Shown in pieces: positions 53,792-63,043 of a stretch of DNA of 64,000 nucleotides. Under the pieces are notes generated by a model. It saw only the letters and a program-made list of their open reading frames with translations, searched no databases and had not been told where the DNA came from. A program made the position numbers and the translations under genes. Numbering within the stretch: the first letter of the stretch is position 1; every line of letters begins with the position of its first letter. Origin of the DNA: Closterium sp. Naga37s-1. Its lineage: Eukaryota; Streptophyta; Zygnematophyceae; Desmidiales; Closteriaceae. The stretch spans positions 992,001-1,056,000 of the forward strand of contig CANJKZ010000142.1 in assembly GCA_947471745.1 (NCBI GenBank). Reading direction: 5' to 3'.

Positions 53792-54758
53792 TGTCAACGG
53801 GGGTGCTGTTTGGCCCCGTCCTCGCTTGGGCGGAGCCGACCTCGTGGTCGGATGTGCGGGGGTTGCAGCCGACCTGCAGCAGTGGGCACGGGGGCCACCG
53901 CAAGGGCGCTGAGCTGGAGGGCGCCTGGCTGGAGGGCGCCGGGCAGGAGGACGCCATCCTGGACGCCTGGTTGGCGTCCTGGAAGACCGGACACCGACCT
54001 AGGCGTCTACACGGCGTCCTAGGAGCCTGGGACGCCGCCCTGGGCGTCTGCACGGCGTCCTTGGGGCCCAGACGCCGACCTGGGCGTCCTGGGGGCCCGG
54101 ACGCCGACCTGGGCGTCTGGTCGGCGTCCCGGGAGGCTGGGCGCCGCCCTGGACGTCTGCAAGGCGTCCTGGGCGTCTGGACGCCGGACTGGGGACGCCG
54201 GGCATTGGTGGGCGACGCCGGGCATTGGTGGGCGACGTGCGCGAGTGTCGCCGGGGTGGAGTCTGCGAAGCCGACCTCGGGGGTGGTAACCCAAGGTCGA
54301 CATGGCTGGTGGGCGCAGTCGCTGCTGGCGTGGAGTCTGCCAGGTGTCTGCGCTGTGCTCGTGACAAGGTGTGGAGCGCCAACCAGCTGCGTGCACCTGC
54401 GAAGCAGATGCACCGTTGTCCTGCGGGTGCAACGCTGTGCAGCCGACTTGCTGCAGCGTTGGCACACCATGGACTTGCAACGTTGGTGAACCGCTACTCT
54501 GCAACGCTGGAGCGGTGCGAGCGCTGCTGCGCTGGAGGTCGACCAGCAGCCTAGCTAGCTCTGATGTAGTCTGTGTTGCCAATGTTGTTGCTAATCATTG
54601 TTCTGAAGTTTTCCTAGTGGAACTCTTGCCAACTTTCCCCGTCAACTAGCAAGTGTGTGCGCACAAGGAAACAACTAAGGAACGCACGAACGCAGAGATC
54701 ACACGAGCACCCGTGCCTAGCCCGCAGCCTAGCTCCCGTTGCTAAAGTTATCTCCGCA
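53792..54758 (+). repeat. 3' LTR of family A copia (967 bp)
   Basis: TGTCAACGGG ... AGTTATCTCCGCA, 64 bp shorter than the 5' LTR. It has a short local duplication GGCATTGGTGGGCGACG in place of a longer stretch in the 5' LTR, so the two LTRs have recombined or decayed since insertion. Confidence 0.92.
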
Positions 54759-56009
54759 GGAGGTACTGGAGCTGCTGCTCTGGAGGTACTACTGGAGGTT
54801 CTGCTGGTGCTGGAGGTGCTGGAGGTACTGCTGGTGCTGGAGGTACTGGAGCTGCTGGTGCTGGAGGTACTACTGGAAGTTGTGGAGGTGCTAGAGCTGC
54901 TGGTGCTGGAGGTACTGCTGGAGGTGTTGGAGGTGCTGGAGGTGCTCGTACTAGAGGTGCTGGAGCTGCCGGAGATGGTGGTGCTGCTGGTGCTGGAGGT
55001 ACTGGAGCTGCTGGTGCTGGAGGTGCTACTGGACGTTTTGGAGGTGCTGGAGCTGCTGGTGCAGGAGGTACTGCTGGAGGTGCTGGAGCTGCTGGTGCTG
55101 GAGGTACTGCTGGAGGTGCTGGAGGTGCTGGAGGTGCTCGTACTAGAGGTGCTGGAGCTGACGGAGCTGGTGGTGCTGCTGGTGCTAGAGGTGCTGGAGC
55201 TCCTGACGATGCGGGCACTGCACCGAGCCGACAGTTTTTCTACCCTCAGCTGCAGTCGTCCCTGCCACCGCATGACTCGGCCCTTCGCCAGGTTCTTAGT
55301 CTCCCGTCTTCCACTGGCCTCACTCCACCTCTCCCGTGTCCACCGACAGACCAGTCTCAGCCATAGCTACTGCCTGGTTCCCCGCCGCCTGCTCCCGCTC
55401 CTCACACTGCGGTGACTGAGTCCCTGACTGAGCGTCGTGAGCCTGAGACTCGTGCGTCCACACCTGTTTGTGCTCGTCGTGTTGCCCGCCCTCGTCCTCC
55501 TGCTGTAACAGGAACTCACGTTATGGCACTTCGTCCTTCCTCTGTTCCACAGCGTGTTCCCTTGCCGTCTCCTCCGGCGTCCTCTCTTCCTGACGTGCCT
55601 GACCCGCCGTCTGACCTTGCTCGTGCTACCAGTCCTACTGTCACTCGTCTCCTCGCTACGGTCGTCACTGACCCTTTCTTTGGGTCTACTGCTGCCTTTG
55701 CCCTAGTCACTGAGCTCGTCGACTTTGCTGCTAGGAGTCGTCTTTACTACGTCGCGAGTCCTGTTACTGAGTCTAAGCCTGTCTGTCCTCCGTCCCTCGG
55801 GGGTGAGCCTGCCCTTAGTAGTGACGTCCTTGAGGACAGACAGTTTGAGCTTGAGTGTCTGGCGGTCGTTTTACCTCGTTTCCCATCCATGCTGCTTTGC
55901 CCTGAGGGAGACCCGGATGCGCTGGACATCCCTACCCCGCGCTCTTACGCTGAGGCGATTGCGGGTGAGTACATCTCTCAGTGGCAGACAGCCATGGACG
56001 CAGAGATGG
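54759..56009 (+). pseudogene. Outer family C-like copia: Gly/Ala linker to RT start
   Basis: 54764-55200 is a tandem GGAGCTGCTGGTGCTGGAG-type repeat encoding Gly-Ala-rich linker, continuing the repeats cut at 47429. A Pro/Ser-rich part follows (SLPSSTGLTPPLL), with a stop near 55360, then from 55412 ESLTERREPETRA, PDVPDPPSDLARATSPTVTR, SYAEAIAGEYISQWQTAMDAEM. It is interrupted at 56010 by the solo LTR, inside the Met codon context GATGG that is duplicated on the far side. Confidence 0.85.
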
Positions 56010-57037
56010 TGTCAACGGGAGTTGGGTGTGGCCCTGTCCTTGCTTGGGCGGAGCCGACTTAGTGGTCGGGTGTGAGGGGAGCAGCCGACCTGCAGCAGTG
56101 GGCGAGCTGGTCGACGAGGGCGGTGGGGGCCACTGCACTGGCGCCGCCTTTTGAGTGCCGGCTTTGGGGTGGTCGATAAAGGGAGGCGCCGACGTCGACC
56201 TCGACAGGGGACGCCGAGCTGGAGGGCGTCGAACAGCAGGACGGCGAGCAGCTGGGCGTCGAGTAGCGGGGCGTACTTGGTGACGCCGACCTGGAGAAGC
56301 CGACTTGGGTGGTCGGCTGACAGCTGTGCTGGTCGACGTGGAGCTGGTCGACCAGGAGTGTCGTCGACCTGGGGCTGGTCGACCAAGGGTGTGGTCGACC
56401 TAGTGAGGTCGACAGGAAGTGGTCGTTGACTTGGGTGTTCGACGGGCACACGAAGGAGCAGCTGGTCTATGTGGTTGCCCGGTCGACCAGGTTACCTGGG
56501 TGACGAGGTTCTGCGGAGGAGTGCGATGATCGCCCAGGCGGTTTTGGCGAGACCGACCTCGGTGGTGGTATCCCGAGGTCGACGTGGCTGATCAGATTCG
56601 GTCTTCAGCACGGGGACGATGTGGTGTGTGCGCTGTGCAGGTGACAAGGCACAGCACGCCAATCATCTGCGAGCACCTGCGAAGTAGGTGCGCTGATGTT
56701 CTGCGGGAGCAACGCTGGCACGCCGTCGACCTGCAACTTTGGCACGCCGTCGACTTTGCACTGCTAGAGCGCGGCCGACCAAGTCGTGCTGCCACGCGGT
56801 CGACCATGCTGCGCTGGCAGTCGACCGACTTGCATTCTAGCTCTAATGTAGTCTTGTCTTGCCAACTTGATTGTGACATTGTTGTGAACTTTTGCTAGTG
56901 AAACTCTTGCCAAATTCCCCCGTGAATCAGCAAGTAGTGCAAGCACGAGTAAACGACTAAGTGAACGAACGCAGAGAGCACACGAGCACCCGTGCCTAGC
57001 CCGTAGTCTAGCTCCCGTTGTAGTAGTTATTTCCGCA
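56010..57037 (+). repeat. Solo LTR of family A with perfect target duplication (1028 bp)
   Basis: TGTCAACGGG ... TTATTTCCGCA, flanked by GATGG at 56005-56009 and 57038-57042. The host pol reads correctly across one copy of GATGG. The interior of the element was evidently removed by LTR-LTR recombination. Its sequence is diverged from the LTRs at 47430 and 53792, more like the one at 4408. Confidence 0.92.
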
Positions 57038-57730
57038 GATGGCTTCCTGGAAATCCACAGGCCCCGCGAGTGGCACGACACACTGAGAACGACAATTGCG
57101 GCTCTTGGGTTTGCTCCTTCGACTGCTGACCCGTTGCTGTTTCTGCGCACCGACCCTTCTCTGCCGCCGTTCTACATCCTTGTGTACGTCGCCGACTTGG
57201 TTTTTGCTACTGCTGACACTGAGGCACTGGCCCTATTGAAGGCAGAGCTGTAGGAGAGACACACCTGCACTGACCTGGGTGAGCTGCGGAGCTATCTTGG
57301 CTTGCAGATCACCCGGGACTGAACACGACACACCATCACCCTAGTGCAGTCACACATGGTGCACCAGTCCTTCAGCGCTTTGGCTTCACGTGGTCCTCGC
57401 CACAACCCACTCCTCTACCTACAGGCCACTCACTCTCAGCTCCACCTTCGGACGAGTCCGTAGAGCCGAGTGGTCCGTATCTAGAGCTAGTGGGTTGCCT
57501 CATGTACCTGATAACATGCACACGACCTTACCTCACGTACCCTCTCAGCCTCCTGGCTCGCTACGCTACTTCCTTGCTCGAGAGCTGCAGTAGCGTGGTC
57601 AGCTTCACCTTTCCTACGTGGCCTCTCGGGCCAACACTGCTGATGTCTTCAGCAAGGCCCTCGGGTCTGGTGATTATCCCTCTCTGCCTCACCTGCTTGT
57701 CTCTTGATTTTGCACTTGTTGTACACTGAT
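57038..57730 (+). pseudogene. Outer family C-like copia: RT and RNase H remnants
   Basis: Continues from the solo LTR at MASWKSTG, then jumps directly to PREWHDTLRTTIAALGF, so the N-terminal two-thirds of RT is deleted. The catalytic motif reads YVADLVF (about 57184) instead of YVDDLVF. Stops: TAG 57251-57253 and 57591-57593 (Gln in relatives), TGA near 57319 (Arg in the family). RNase H is reduced to scattered pieces (CLMYLITCTRPYLTYPLSLL; GPTLLMSSARPSG). Confidence 0.88.
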
Positions 57731-57954
57731 ATATATATTTCTACCAGCATGTTTACTCTTGCTAGGTTGTGATCAGTATACTGCCTTGCTATTATAACTC
57801 TGCATGTGAGCTAGCCTTGTGGTCGCTTGCTTGTGCTCAGAATGCGTGGTGATCTTGAGATCCACCCTGGGCTTCCTATTGCTTTGTTCTCTTGCCTGAC
57901 TGGTCTTGTGACCGTTTGTTGTCTTGGCTATCCCTCACTTTGCCTAAGGGTGTG

Positions 57955-58093
57955 TGTCAAAACATATTTGTATGTCCTTAGTTCTGCTAGGCTACAGTGA
58001 GGTGCTCAGTATAGAGTACAACCCCAGTTAGGGTTTCATACTTGTACCCACCTGTTGCTAGCTATTCATCATTCCTGTCTTCCTATTTCAACA
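57955..58093 (+). repeat. 3' LTR of the outer family C-like copia (139 bp)
   Basis: TGTCAAAACATATTTGTATG ... CTTCCTATTTCAACA, preceded by a purine-rich CTAAGGGTGTG. Related to the LTR at 45276-45396 on the other strand. Confidence 0.8.
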
Positions 58094-58492
58094 GTTGACT
58101 ATTAGGGTTCTGCGCCAGTTGACTATTTTTTACTTCCTCGCCGTGTATTTCTATTTCATTCCATGCATTTGGCAAGATGTGAGCGTATCAACTCTGCCTG
58201 GTACGCTCCATACACATGCGCATACCGACCAAACCGATCAATGCATCACTTTGATTGGCCAAACGCAGTGGATGCTATTTGTTTGAAGTTAGTTAACAAG
58301 AATAGACTATTTTATACTGCATCGCCGTGTATTTCTATTTCATTACATGCATTTTGCAAGATATGAGCGTTTCAACTCTGCCTGGTACGCTCTCTATGTA
58401 CGCACACACCGACCAAACTGATCCATGCATCACTTTGATTGGCCATACACATTGGATGCCTTTTGTTTTAGGTTAGTTAACTAGAGTAGGCT
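58094..58492 (+). repeat. 185-bp satellite, left block (about 2 units)
   Basis: Units containing CGCCGTGTATTTCTATTTCATT, GATATGAGCGTTTCAACTCTG and CACTTTGATTGGCCA-like stretches, with a step of about 184-185 bp. It continues on the far side of the family D element. Confidence 0.85.
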
Positions 58493-58501
58493 GTGATACC
58501 A

Positions 58502-58741
58502 TGTTGAAATAGTAGCACACGTTAGGACTAGGGTTTTGGTAGGGCCTAGGCTTAGTAGCCTAGGCCAAGGAGGAAAGAGAGAGTTGTTCCAAGGAGAAAT
58601 GGAGAATGGGAGGTTTGAGTATAGCACAGCAAGTACATATAGCAAAACACAAAGAGAGAGGTGGTACACCACCACCTACATGAGGTACAAATACTACAGC
58701 AACTACAGCAAGCAGGTTACAGATCAAATATAGCTTTGACA
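58502..58741 (-). repeat. 3' LTR of family D (240 bp)
   Basis: The minus strand begins TGTCAAAGCTATATTTGATC and ends ..GTGTGCTACTATTTCAACA. Confidence 0.8.
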
Positions 58742-59379
58742 CACCCCCTTAACCTGCTTGTAGTAGGAACTAGTGCAATCAACGCCCCCTGAAGGGATAC
58801 ACCCAAGGCAGAACGCAGCAGAAGAAGCAGACAGCAAATGAGGAGGAGGGATCATGAGAGGAGAGAAAGGGGGAGAAAGCAGCTGGTACAGCAGATCCCC
58901 TCCTGCCACCCCCTTAACCTCCAAGGTCCTCCCCACCTTTCCCAACACAAAAACAGGTGCGGCAGGGGGAGAGAGGAGGAGGAGGCGGCTGATGCTGCAG
59001 CTGGACAGACATCACCCCCTCAACCACCCCCCCCACAGCGGCAGCAGCGGCAATGAGGAGTGAGAGGAGGGAGCGAGGCAACAGTTGCTAGAGTTGAGTC
59101 ACCCACCACCCACACCCCTTGAACCTCCCCACCACTTCACACTCCCCCCACAGCAGCAGGTGCGGCCGTGAAAGAGAGGAGGCAAGCTGGCGCTGTAGAT
59201 GCAACCTCCCCCTCACACCCTCAAACTCCCCCCCCCCCCCCCCCCCCCCCCACCCCAACTGCTGCACGTGCAGCAGGGAGAGGGAGGAGAAGAGGGGGGG
59301 GGGGGGGGGGGGTAGGGGCTGCGCATGCGGCTGCAGATGCACGTGCAGAGGGGAGCAGCCACGAGGACCGCAGTCACCA

Positions 59380-60000
59380 CGCACCGCAGCTGGGCGCGCG
59401 GGGCGTGCAGGGCAGCAGGGTGCGCGGGGCGCGCAGGGCAGCAGGGCGCGCGGGCGCGCAGGGCAGCAGGGCGCACGGGGCGCGCAGGGCAGCAGGGCGC
59501 GTGGGGCGCGCAGGGCAGCAGGGCGCGCGGAGCGCGAAGGGCAGCAGGGCGCGCGGGCAGCAGGGCGCATGCGGGCAGCAGGCGACGCGAGCTGCAGGGC
59601 AGCAGGGCGCGTAGCTGGCAGAAAGGGCGCGCACGGGCAGGGCTCACGCGTGCGGGCAGGGCAGGGCAGACGCGCGTGCAAAGCAACAGCGCGGAGCAGG
59701 GCAGGGCAGCCGCGCGTGCAGGGCAACAGCGCGGAGCAGGGAAAGGCAGCCGCGCGTGCAGGGCAACAGCGCGGAGCAGGGCAGGGCAGCCGCGCGTGCA
59801 TGGCAACAGCGCGGAGCAGGGCAAGGCATCCGCGCGTGCAGGGCAACAGCGCGGAGCAGGGCAGGGCAGCCGCGCGTGCAGGGCAAGAGCGCGTAGCAGG
59901 GCAGGGCAGCCGCGCGTGCAGGGCAAGAGCGCGTAGCAGGGCAGGGCAGCCGCGCGTGCAAGGCAACGGCGCGGAGCAGGGCAGGCGCACGGGGCGCCGG
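59380..60000 (+). repeat. GC-rich tandem repeats in family D, including a 40-bp unit
   Basis: 59390-59620 is built of GGGCGCGCAGGGCAGCA units (19-20 bp). 59660-59985 has about eight units of 40 bp (GCAGCCGCGCGTGCAGGGCA then ACAGCGCGGAGCAGGGCAGG). The long minus-strand frame across 59088-60815 is Cys/Pro/Ala-rich low complexity and not a credible protein. Confidence 0.85.
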
Positions 60001-60309
60001 GCAGAGGCGGACAGCAAGGTACGGGAGGCACAAGGCAGGGGATGAGAGGAGGAGGAGGCAGCTGATGCTGGAGCTGGACTCACCCAGTCCCTCAACCTCC
60101 CCCCCACAGCAGCAGACGCGGGAGTGAGCGAGAGGAGGAGGCGGAGGGTGGTGCTGCAGAGACTCACGGTGGCCCAGCCCTCCACGCCACCTCCCCCCTT
60201 CCCCGCTACCTCCATTCCCGCCGCCGCCCCCACCACTGTCCGCCACCTCCCCCTCATAGCGGCCGCCCCTGGCAGGTCGCGGCAGAAATGCGGATGGGGA
60301 GCGGGCTGG

Positions 60310-60720
60310 AGTGGGCGGGGACGCTGGCGGCCTGCCCTGGCGCTGGCGTTGGGCGCTAGCGTCCGCGCTGGCGCAGGGCACGGGCGTTCGCACTGGTGTC
60401 CGCGCTGGCGCAGGGCGCGGGCTTCCGCGCTGGCGCTCGGCGCTGGAGTCCGCGCTGGCGCTGGCGCGGGCGTCCGCGTTGGCGCAGGGCGCTGGCGTCC
60501 GCGCTGGCGCAGCGCGCTGGCGTCCGCGTTGGCGCTCGGCGCTGGCGTCCGCGCTGGCGCTCGGCGCTGGCGCCCGCGCTGGCGCTCGGCGCTGGGCGTT
60601 GGCGCACGCGCTGGCGTTGGCGGCCGCCGTTGGCGCTGGCGTCCGCGCTTGTGCTCGTCGCTGGCGTCCGCGGTGGCGCTGGTCGCTGGCGCTCGCGCTC
60701 GGCGCTGGCGACGGGATGCA
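60310..60720 (+). repeat. GCGCTGGCGTCCGCGCTGGC repeats in family D
   Basis: Imperfect 18-30 bp units near the primer-site end of the element, corresponding in position to the GC-rich leader of family C. Confidence 0.8.
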
Positions 60721-60987
60721 GGGCGCCCGTAACGACGGAAAGCAGGTCGCCCGCGGCGACTGGACGCAGGTCGCCCGCGGCGACGAGAAGCGGGGCAGCA
60801 GGGCATCCGAGGCAACGGGATGCGGGGCGCCGTACGGGGCTCGTCATCGCGGCCGGCACCCTGAGTGCCGTGACGAGCGCCACGACGGGCGCGACGGGTG
60901 CTACGACGTGAAACGCGACGAGGGGCGCCATGGCTAGCGGTGGGCCCATTGATAAGGTGGCCTAGGATGAGGCCTGCTCTGATACCA

Positions 60988-61215
60988 TGTCAAGATAGTA
61001 GCACAAGTGGGGGCTAGGTTTAAGTGAGGGCATAGGCTTAGTAGCCTAGGCCAAGGGGAGTCGAGAGAGTTGTGGCAAGAGGAGAGTCGAGAATGATGGG
61101 GTTCACTATAGCACGAAGGTACATATAGCAAACAAATGAAGAGGTGCACCACCTACAAAGTTATAACTACACTACAGCTAGAAAAACATGCAGTTATAAC
61201 AACATAATTCTGACA
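60988..61215 (-). repeat. 5' LTR of family D (228 bp)
   Basis: The minus strand begins TGTCAGAATTATGTTGTT and ends ..GTGCTACTATCTTGACA, followed by the primer site TGGTATCAGAGCAGG. Confidence 0.8.
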
Positions 61216-61775
61216 AGGTTAGTTAACTAGAGTAGGCTATTTTGTACCTTTTCGCCACGTATTTCTTTTTTCATTCCATACATTTTTTACGATATGAGTG
61301 TTTCAACTCTACCTGGTACGCTCCCTACGTACGCGCACACCGACCAAGCTGATCAATGCATCACTTTGATTGGCCAAACGCATTGGATGCTATTTGTTTT
61401 CTGTTAGTTAACTAGAATATACTATTTTCTACTTCTTCACCATGTATTCTTATTACATTCCAAGCATTTTTGCAAGATATGAGCGTTTCAACTCTGCCTG
61501 GTACGCTCCCTACGTATGCACATACCGACCAAACTGATCAATGCATCACTTTGATTGGCCAAACTCATTGGATGCCCTTTGTTTTAGGTTATCTAACTAG
61601 ATAGATTATTTTATAATTCTTCGCCACGCATTTCTTTTTCATTCCATACATTTTGCAAGATATGAGCGTTTCAACTCTGCCTCGTACGCTCCCTACGTAC
61701 GCTCACACCGACTACACTGATCAATGCATCACTTTCATTGGCCAAACGCATTGGATGCTATTTGTTTTAGGTGTG
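61216..61775 (+). repeat. 185-bp satellite, right block (3 units)
   Basis: Unit starts at about 61219, 61404 and 61589 (steps of 185 bp), ending near 61773. Each has CAACTCTGCCTGGTACGCTC and ATCAATGCATCACTTTGATT-like segments. Contains no gene. Confidence 0.88.
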
Positions 61776-62749
61776 AAAACTAGAATGATGGGGAGCGGCT
61801 GGAGCAACTGACCCACGGGCGACTGGCGACTACCGGAGATTGTAGCCTCCGGACTACTGGCGCTGCTGGCGACACGACTGCTACCTCCGCTCAACCTCCC
61901 CCAACTGTCCCACCCCCCTTTCACACACCCCTTGCTGCACCCCCTAGCTCCACTCCCACAACACCCCCCTAGCACCACTCCTTCGGCTCCCACACACCCA
62001 CCCCCCTCAGCGGCAGCTGCAGCAGTGGGAGACGGAGGAGGAGGAGGAGCAGGGGACGCCTCACACACCCGCCACCCCCATACCCGCCACCCCCACACCC
62101 CAAACGCAGGCGGCGTGGTGCAGAAACGCGGCCAGCAGTTGGGGCGGTGTGCAAGCAAAAGCGGGGCAGCGCGCGGGCCCCCGGGGCGCCGCGACGGGCG
62201 ACGGGAGGGGGCGACGCGCGGGCCCCCAGGGCGCCGCGACGGGCGACGGGAGGGAGGGCGACGCGCGGGCCCCCAGGGCGCCGCGACGGCCGACGGGATG
62301 GCGGAGGGGGGCGCGCGCGGGTCCCCCAGGGCGCCGCGACGGGCGACAGGATGGCGGGGGGGGGGGGGGGGGGGCGTGCGCGGGTCCCCCAAGGCGCCGC
62401 GACGGGCGACGGGATGGTGGGGGGGGCGCGCGCGGGTCCCCCAGGGCGCCGCAACGGGCGACGGGATGGCGGGGGGGCGCGCGCGGGTCCCCCAGGGTGC
62501 CGCGACGGGCAGGGCACCGTCGCGCGCCACGCGGCGCGCGACGGGCAGGGAAGGGCGTCGCGCGGCCAGCAGGGCGGCGCGACGGGTAGGGCAGAGCTGC
62601 GACGGGCAGAAAACCGCCGCGCACCCCGAGCGCGCGGCGGGAAGAAAAAACGCCGCACCCCACGAGCGCGCGGCAGGCAGAAAACGTCGCGCGCCCGAGG
62701 CGCGCGACAGGCAGTACAGCAGCGGAAGCATCGGGTGGGCCCATCCACA
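61776..62749 (-). mobile_element. Family E interior sequence without recognisable LTRs, reverse orientation
   Basis: The minus strand follows the interior of the element at 20374-21300: CTTCCGCTGCT near 62720, the GC repeat block at 62520-62150, CTGCAGCTGCCGCTGAGGGG near 62015, then TCCCACGTCACC-like and CAACCTCCCCCAACTG-type sequence to about 61860. No TGTCAGAATAT LTR is seen at either end. At its 5' end (minus strand, about 62749) it joins a copia gag fragment. Confidence 0.65.
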
Positions 62750-63043
62750 GGATCGACCAGGGAGGGTTGAAGTCGTCGTCCTTCTTTGCACCGCGCCCGG
62801 CACCACCGAAGCCTCGTCCTCTGCCACGTCGGCTCCCTTGCATCCCATAGCCGCTGCTGCCGTCGTCTCCACCCCTCAGTTGGCGGCGACGGAAGTCCTC
62901 CTCCAGAATCTTTGTCCGCACCCACTCGAGTGTCCACGAGCTCTGGTTCTGCGGTAGGCTCAATCCGCTCGTGAATTGAAGCCACGATTCAGGCAGCAGC
63001 GAGAGCATCTTCAAGCACTTGGTCTGCTCCGGGTAGGTGATTG
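62750..63043 (-). pseudogene. Copia gag fragment, minus strand
   Basis: Reads ITYPEQTKCLKMLSLLPESW, LQFTSGLSLPQNQSSWTLEW, VRTKILEEDFRRRQLRGGDD, then an Arg/Gly-rich stretch (SRRGRGRGFGGAGRGAKKDD) and FNPPWSI. This is the C-terminal part of a UBN2-type capsid up to the region before a zinc knuckle. It is cut at 63043 by the family B LTR and at about 62750 by family E sequence. It could be gag of family B, whose own gag is mostly deleted at 13700, but that cannot be tested here. Confidence 0.75.

Larger units (their letters stand above)
47430..54758 (+). mobile_element. Full-length family A copia retrotransposon with an internal inversion, nested in the outer copia
   Basis: A 7329-bp element: 5' LTR, leader, gag-protease-integrase (plus), an inverted RT segment (minus), RNase H (plus), polypurine tract, 3' LTR. 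Flanking 5-mers are GAAGG (47425-47429) and GGAGG (54759-54763), a target duplication with one change in a Gly/Ala-repeat target. Besides the inversion the visible damage is small: a frameshift in gag near 49105. Confidence 0.92.
58502..61215 (-). mobile_element. Family D non-autonomous LTR element (2.7 kb, no pol)
   Basis: Minus-strand element with LTRs at 58502-58741 (240 bp) and 60988-61215 (228 bp), a polypurine tract GGTTAAGGGGGTG (58742-58754, minus strand) and a canonical tRNA-iMet primer site TGGTATCAGAGC (60976-60987, minus strand). The 2.2-kb interior has no gag, protease, integrase or RT motif; it is GC-rich with long G and C runs and tandem repeats. It sits in the 185-bp satellite. 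No 5-bp duplication is seen; instead the left flank shows GTGATACCA directly outside the LTR, like a piece of primer site. Confidence 0.82.

Noticed and set aside
3503..57593. Reassignment of TAG to an amino acid in this organism
   Set aside because: TAG replaces both Gln and Trp in dead transposons, which one reassignment cannot explain; RNase H frames still end at TAG, and ZDS has no in-frame TAG in exons 2-14.
59088..60815. A 575-residue minus-strand frame in family D
   Set aside because: Low-complexity Cys/Ala/Pro/Arg sequence from GC repeats; no domain, and it lies in an LTR element without pol.
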